The translations under genes and the position numbers were made by a program. The notes under the pieces were generated by a model that did no database searches, was not told where the DNA came from, and saw only the letters and a list, made by a program, of their open reading frames with translations. Shown piece by piece: positions 60,156-64,000 of a stretch of 64,000 nucleotides of DNA. The DNA is from Onthophagus taurus (lineage: Eukaryota > Arthropoda > Insecta > Coleoptera > Scarabaeidae): the NCBI RefSeq assembly GCF_036711975.1, contig NC_091972.1, positions 8,685,001 through 8,749,000 on the forward strand, in the 5' to 3' direction. The stretch's first letter is position 1, and each line of letters starts with the position of its first letter.

Positions 60156-61335
60156 TTTTGTATTGTAAAACAATATTGGATCACAAATCTTAAATTGTAA
60201 TATATTTAGAAAACCCCCCATTATCCATATAAAACGATTTTTAAAATAATTATTATTTTTTAAGAGTTTAAAATTAATAATGAATTTTGAAAGAATCAGA
60301 ACACAACTAATCGAAATAAGGTTTAAATTAGCTGTCACGGATAATGGAATTAATCCTAGTATATTTTTTTGTTTGCTAGCTTTTTTTGTAGTTATTTGTG
60401 TTAAAAATCTATTTTTGTATGGATATCGTAGTTTTCATAAACCGAGTTTTTTTTATTGTTATTTGGGGTAGTATTGTTTATTATTGTATAGGTATTACCT
60501 TATTACTTTAAATATAACATATTGTGTTAAATACTATTAAAAATAATATTTTTGTATCCAAAAAAGGATTTATAACTTAACCTCTATGACTACTCAAAAA
60601 TTCAATTATTTTAAATCGCTTATTTTATATAAAATCACACTTTTATGCAGAGTATTTATTCATCAGCAATACATGACAGTTTTTCGGGGGTTAAAGTTAT
60701 TAAAATCGATAAAATTTACAAAACATAACCTCAAATGAAAAGAAATAAGATCGAAACTTTGTGTGCTAATAAAACCAAGAATTACTTAATCAGGTTAATC
60801 GTAAATCCAGGAAAATTCAAATTCGGACTTTTCAATCACACTGAAAAAGATTTTTAAGAATCAGTATATAATCTCAAATTTAACTGTTAATATTGTGCTG
60901 TGTTAATTTTCTTGTTTTAAATGTTAAAGAAACTTTCAAAGCTATTAAATTCAAAAACATGACCCCAAATTATAACTTTAAAATTTTTATCATTAACCTA
61001 ATATTAGATTACCACTGATTCATTCTCTTTTGTTGATATTTACCATAAAATAATACAAATGCATACACTACAATTACTATTATAATTTATTTAAATTTAT
61101 TTATTCATTATTATTGTTGATCAACGCATTATTTATCTATTATTGCGTGACATGATATTATTAAAAATAGTAATTGATAATTATGTTGAGTGGATGAAAC
61201 GATGCGTTTCAAAACTAACTCGGTTACGTATCGATTTAAAATTAAAACGACTTATAACGGAACGTTATCATCGTCTGCTTTCCTCGCTTTGTATATATTT
61301 ATAGTTGAAGCATTTGTAGCGTAAACCGCAGAACG
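60156..61335. other. Spacer and beta-mannosidase promoter
   Basis: AT-rich. A 63-codon plus-strand ORF (60280-60471) with one hydrophobic stretch has no recognised family and lies in the likely 3'UTR. The last 100 bases before 61336 are probably 5'UTR. Confidence 0.4.
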
Positions 61336-63956
61336 ATGCGGACCGCTACAACGATAACTTTAACAACAACATATTTGTTGTTGGTGTTGTTGACGGTAAA
61401 GAGTTCATTAGTGTTAGAATTGGACGGACAATGGAAACTAGAAGATTCAACACGAAATTGTATGTATACAAAATTTTATTTAAATTTTTTTTTGATTTTC
61501 TAATACTAATTGAATTATTAATGATGTATTTAGATCAGGAATTAAACGCAAACGTTCCCGGCGGAATTTATACAGATTTAATGGAAAATAAAATCTTGGA
61601 AGATGTCTTTTTTGGATTTCGAGATGTTGAAACGCGATGGGTTGCTCAAAATAATTGGACTTATTTTAGGAATTTTGTTGGTATGTTATTATTTAAATTT
61701 CTTTTTTTATTTTTAAATCTTTTGATTTCATCTGTTTTGATACGATTTTGAAGAGGTTTTTAACGCTATCAAAGCTAGATAAATAAATCTAGTATGGATA
61801 ATCTCTCATAAAAATCTTTATTTTTGTACTAAAATTTTACAACATAACTTTATAATGAAGATTTTGTATGAAGGTTTTGTTTGAGACTTTCAAAAGAATA
61901 TTAACAATAAGGTTTTTGTTATTATATTATATTCCTATTGTGTTAAAAAGTTTTAAACTATTTTTTACAGTGTTACAAATTCTAAGCACGACTCTTATTG
62001 AATGCGCGAACTTGTTTCACCAATTAAATCATTTCTTTATCTAAAATAGTAAAAAATTTAAAACGGTTTGAATTGAAACACTATTTATTTTAGATTTAAT
62101 TTTAAGCTTGATTTTAATCTTACCACATAAAATGACACCACAATATGTTCTATCAATCTTAGTGAAGCTGCCTCAATTAATCAAAATCAACTATATTCTA
62201 CTTATGTCGCTAAAATGTTAGCTCAATTTACTTATAGTCTCAAGAAACAAGTTCCACTTCGAACTTTTTTTCTGAAGAAGTTTGCAACATAGATACGAAA
62301 CGTCGAAAACTTTTTCAAGTTTTAGTTTTATTACATTACATATTGAACCCATATCAGTGCTTATAATACCTTCCGCAGCGCATTGGTAGGACATGTCAGA
62401 GCAGTTTTGATCATATTACTTAAACCTATGGTATTTTATTTTTTTACACGGAAACTATTAACTTTAAGGTAAATACTAATCAGACAAAAAAGTACCACTA
62501 AAGAATGAGCTTTACAACCCATTTTTTTTTTATGTTAATATTCCATAGCGTTAAAAAGTTCTCTTAAAAAAATCAAGGGGGTGGTCATTTTCATCCCCTT
62601 AGAGGGCGCTAGGGAAATTTAAGGTATGCTTGAAAATAAGGTCTTAACCAGTACTAAATACGTACAAAATTTCAAATTCTACTGTTTACTTACAGCCGAA
62701 ATACAAAGCAAAATGTAAATTTTTGGCTCAACTTTGACAGCTCATAGCTCGAAAACAAACGAGTTGCGACCCTACGTTTATATAAAAAACTTGTGTTATT
62801 TTGGCAAGTTGGCACGTCCTAGTAAAGTTTCCCGATTAAAAACTGAACCACCCTGTATACAGGGTTTGTCCAATGTCTGGAATATAGCCAATAACTTCGC
62901 CATTTGTGGTTTTAAAGAAAAATGTTTCAAATACAAGTTTCTTTATTAATCATGGCGCTTTTTTTTGCGATATTTGCTTGTTTGTATTGTTTTTTGTTTC
63001 GTTGCTATGGCAACCAAAATTTTTATTTTAAATAGGATGCATATATTTTTTTGCATACTTTGGTAGAGGATAAGTCCCTCTATGCGATGAACATATCAAA
63101 TCATATGGTTGTATAAGAAAAAAATCGAGAAAAAATGCGTTTTTTGAAAGTATTAAATCAGCTAATTGCAATCAAAGTAGGTGTCGAAATAACGCCGTTG
63201 ACAGCTATAAATGTCAAAAAATGAGCAGTTTGGACAAATATGGCGCAATTAAGCGATCGACAAAGAATCCAAATATTAATAATGTATTTCATTCTGGTTC
63301 ATCCTATTTAAAATAACAATAATGGTTGCCATAGCAACAAAACAAAGAACAATGTAAACAAGTAAGTGTCGCCAAAAATGCGCCATAATTAATAAATAAT
63401 TTTTTATTTGAAATATTTTTCTTTAAAACCAAAAATGGCGAAGTTATTCGCTATATTCCAGACAGTTGACACACCTGTATATACCTATAGTAAATTGTTT
63501 TTTATTTATTTTCACTAAATAATTTTTTTTAAGTTGATGAAGCATTGCTTGCTCATGACAACATCAAACTCGTTTTCGATGGTTTGGACACGTTTTCACA
63601 AATAATCCTCAACGACCATCTAATAGGAACTAGCGAAAATATGTTTGTACAATACATTTTCGATGTGTTACCGTATTTACAGGTATATCTTACAAAAACA
63701 ATAAAAAAATGAGTATCATTAACAAAATTTATAAAATTAAACAATTTTAGAATGGTATTAATACATTACAAGTTCGATTCACTTCCCCTATTCTTATGGC
63801 AAAGCATCTTTTTGAAAAACAAGCAATGGACTATTTAGTTCCACCAGCTTGCGTTCCAATCGAATATAACGGAGAATGTCATGCGAATCACATTAGGAAA
63901 ATGCAAGCATCTTTTTCTTGGGATTGGGGACCAGCTTTACCATCTGTAGGAATTTG
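61336..63956 (+). CDS. MANBA: Beta-mannosidase (GH2), 5' part, runs off the window
   Basis: Four exons are visible: 61336-61459, 61534-61680, 63534-63682 and 63751-63956, the last followed by GTAAAA. They cover about the first 208 residues of a protein usually near 880. A signal peptide is clear (TYLLLVLLTVKSSLVLELDG). Then comes the GH2 sugar-binding domain: GGIYTDLMENKILEDVFFGF, ETRWVAQNNWTYFRNF, LVFDGLDTFSQIILNDHLIG and NHIRKMQASFSWDWGPALPS, which is diagnostic of beta-mannosidase. It removes terminal beta-mannose from N-glycan fragments in the lysosome. Catalytic glutamates lie in the missing part. Intron 2 (1.85 kb) holds a MITE. Confidence 0.93.
61681..62856. other. Left part of beta-mannosidase intron 2
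   Basis: AT-rich. Just before 62857 it reads CTGAACCACCCTGTATA, which in reverse is the TATACAGGGTGGTTCAG end common in insect Tc1/mariner-type repeats. The partner end was not found, so only a partial repeat can be claimed for about 62630-62857. Confidence 0.4.
62857..63481. mobile_element. Mariner-like MITE with ~185-bp inverted repeats and a residual transposase start
   Basis: Arms at about 62858-63042 and 63296-63480 match with scattered changes (TGTCTGGAATATAGC, ATAACTTCGCCATTT, GTTGCTATGGCAACCA on both). Ends read TACAGG at each side with TA flanks. The core has an ATG at 63240 opening MAQLSDRQRIQILIMYF, which looks like the N-terminus of an insect mariner-type transposase, cut short. 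This suggests an internal deletion derivative of a longer autonomous element. Confidence 0.75.
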
Positions 63957-64000
63957 GTAAAAAAATATCGCTTTAGATGAATGATTTTCAACATTTTCAT

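Noticed and set aside
60280-60471. 63-codon ORF with one hydrophobic segment
   Set aside because: In the likely 3'UTR of the UBZ gene, no family and no splice or start context to support it.

Overview
This is a eukaryotic nuclear window, AT-rich, with spliced genes, short GT-AG introns and many decayed transposons. The gene set points to an insect: a fused Glu-Pro-tRNA synthetase, an Mcm8/rec-type helicase, a rasp/HHAT acyltransferase, a TGIF-type (achi/vis-like) homeobox gene, and MITEs ending in a TATACAGGGTG-like motif. A holometabolous insect, perhaps a beetle, is my inference; nothing here proves the order. No bacterial or organellar DNA is seen.

Layout: 215-1596 is a degenerate Tc1/pogo-type transposon. 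2079-4731(-) is MCM8. 4980-7340 holds a LINE fragment, MITEs and palindromes. 7524-8558(-) is a carbonyl reductase, head to head with SART3 (9057-14491, +), whose 3-kb intron carries a piggyBac element with a LINE and a MITE inside it. 14880-17170 has a LINE tail, a hAT transposase remnant split by a MITE, and another MITE. CDV3 (17917-18828, -) is head to head with a TGIF homeobox gene (20247-21708, +). 23230-24020 is a fossil Ty3 pol. GGACT (24418-24951, -) pairs with the proteasome ATPase Rpt2 (25512-26987, +). YAE1 (27634-28124, -) pairs with POLR3F (28215-29182, +). 29412-31096 is a pogo-like transposon with both ends. LRR1 (31233-32471, -) pairs with NUP133 (32729-39964, +), whose first intron holds two long foldback elements and a fossil copia pol. 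40600-42000 has Mutator-like and MADF-like remnants. 42959-45098 is a 13-finger C2H2 gene. 45560-48085 holds tandem repeats, a hairpin and a LINE. HHAT/rasp (48282-49830, -) pairs with EPRS (50268-57667, +). 58609-60155 is an unrecognised gene with two UBZ4-type fingers. Beta-mannosidase starts at 61336 and runs off the right edge.

Most of the genes are housekeeping: DNA repair, splicing, Pol III transcription, proteasome, nuclear pore, tRNA charging, Fe-S delivery and lysosomal glycan breakdown. The strongest organisational feature is six head-to-head gene pairs, with 90 to 1,420 bp between start codons. The most distinctive protein feature is a sevenfold WHEP array in EPRS. I found no convincing new multi-gene system. 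The best leads are the divergent-pair layout, the WHEP expansion, the intronic long hairpins, and two unrecognised zinc-finger proteins.
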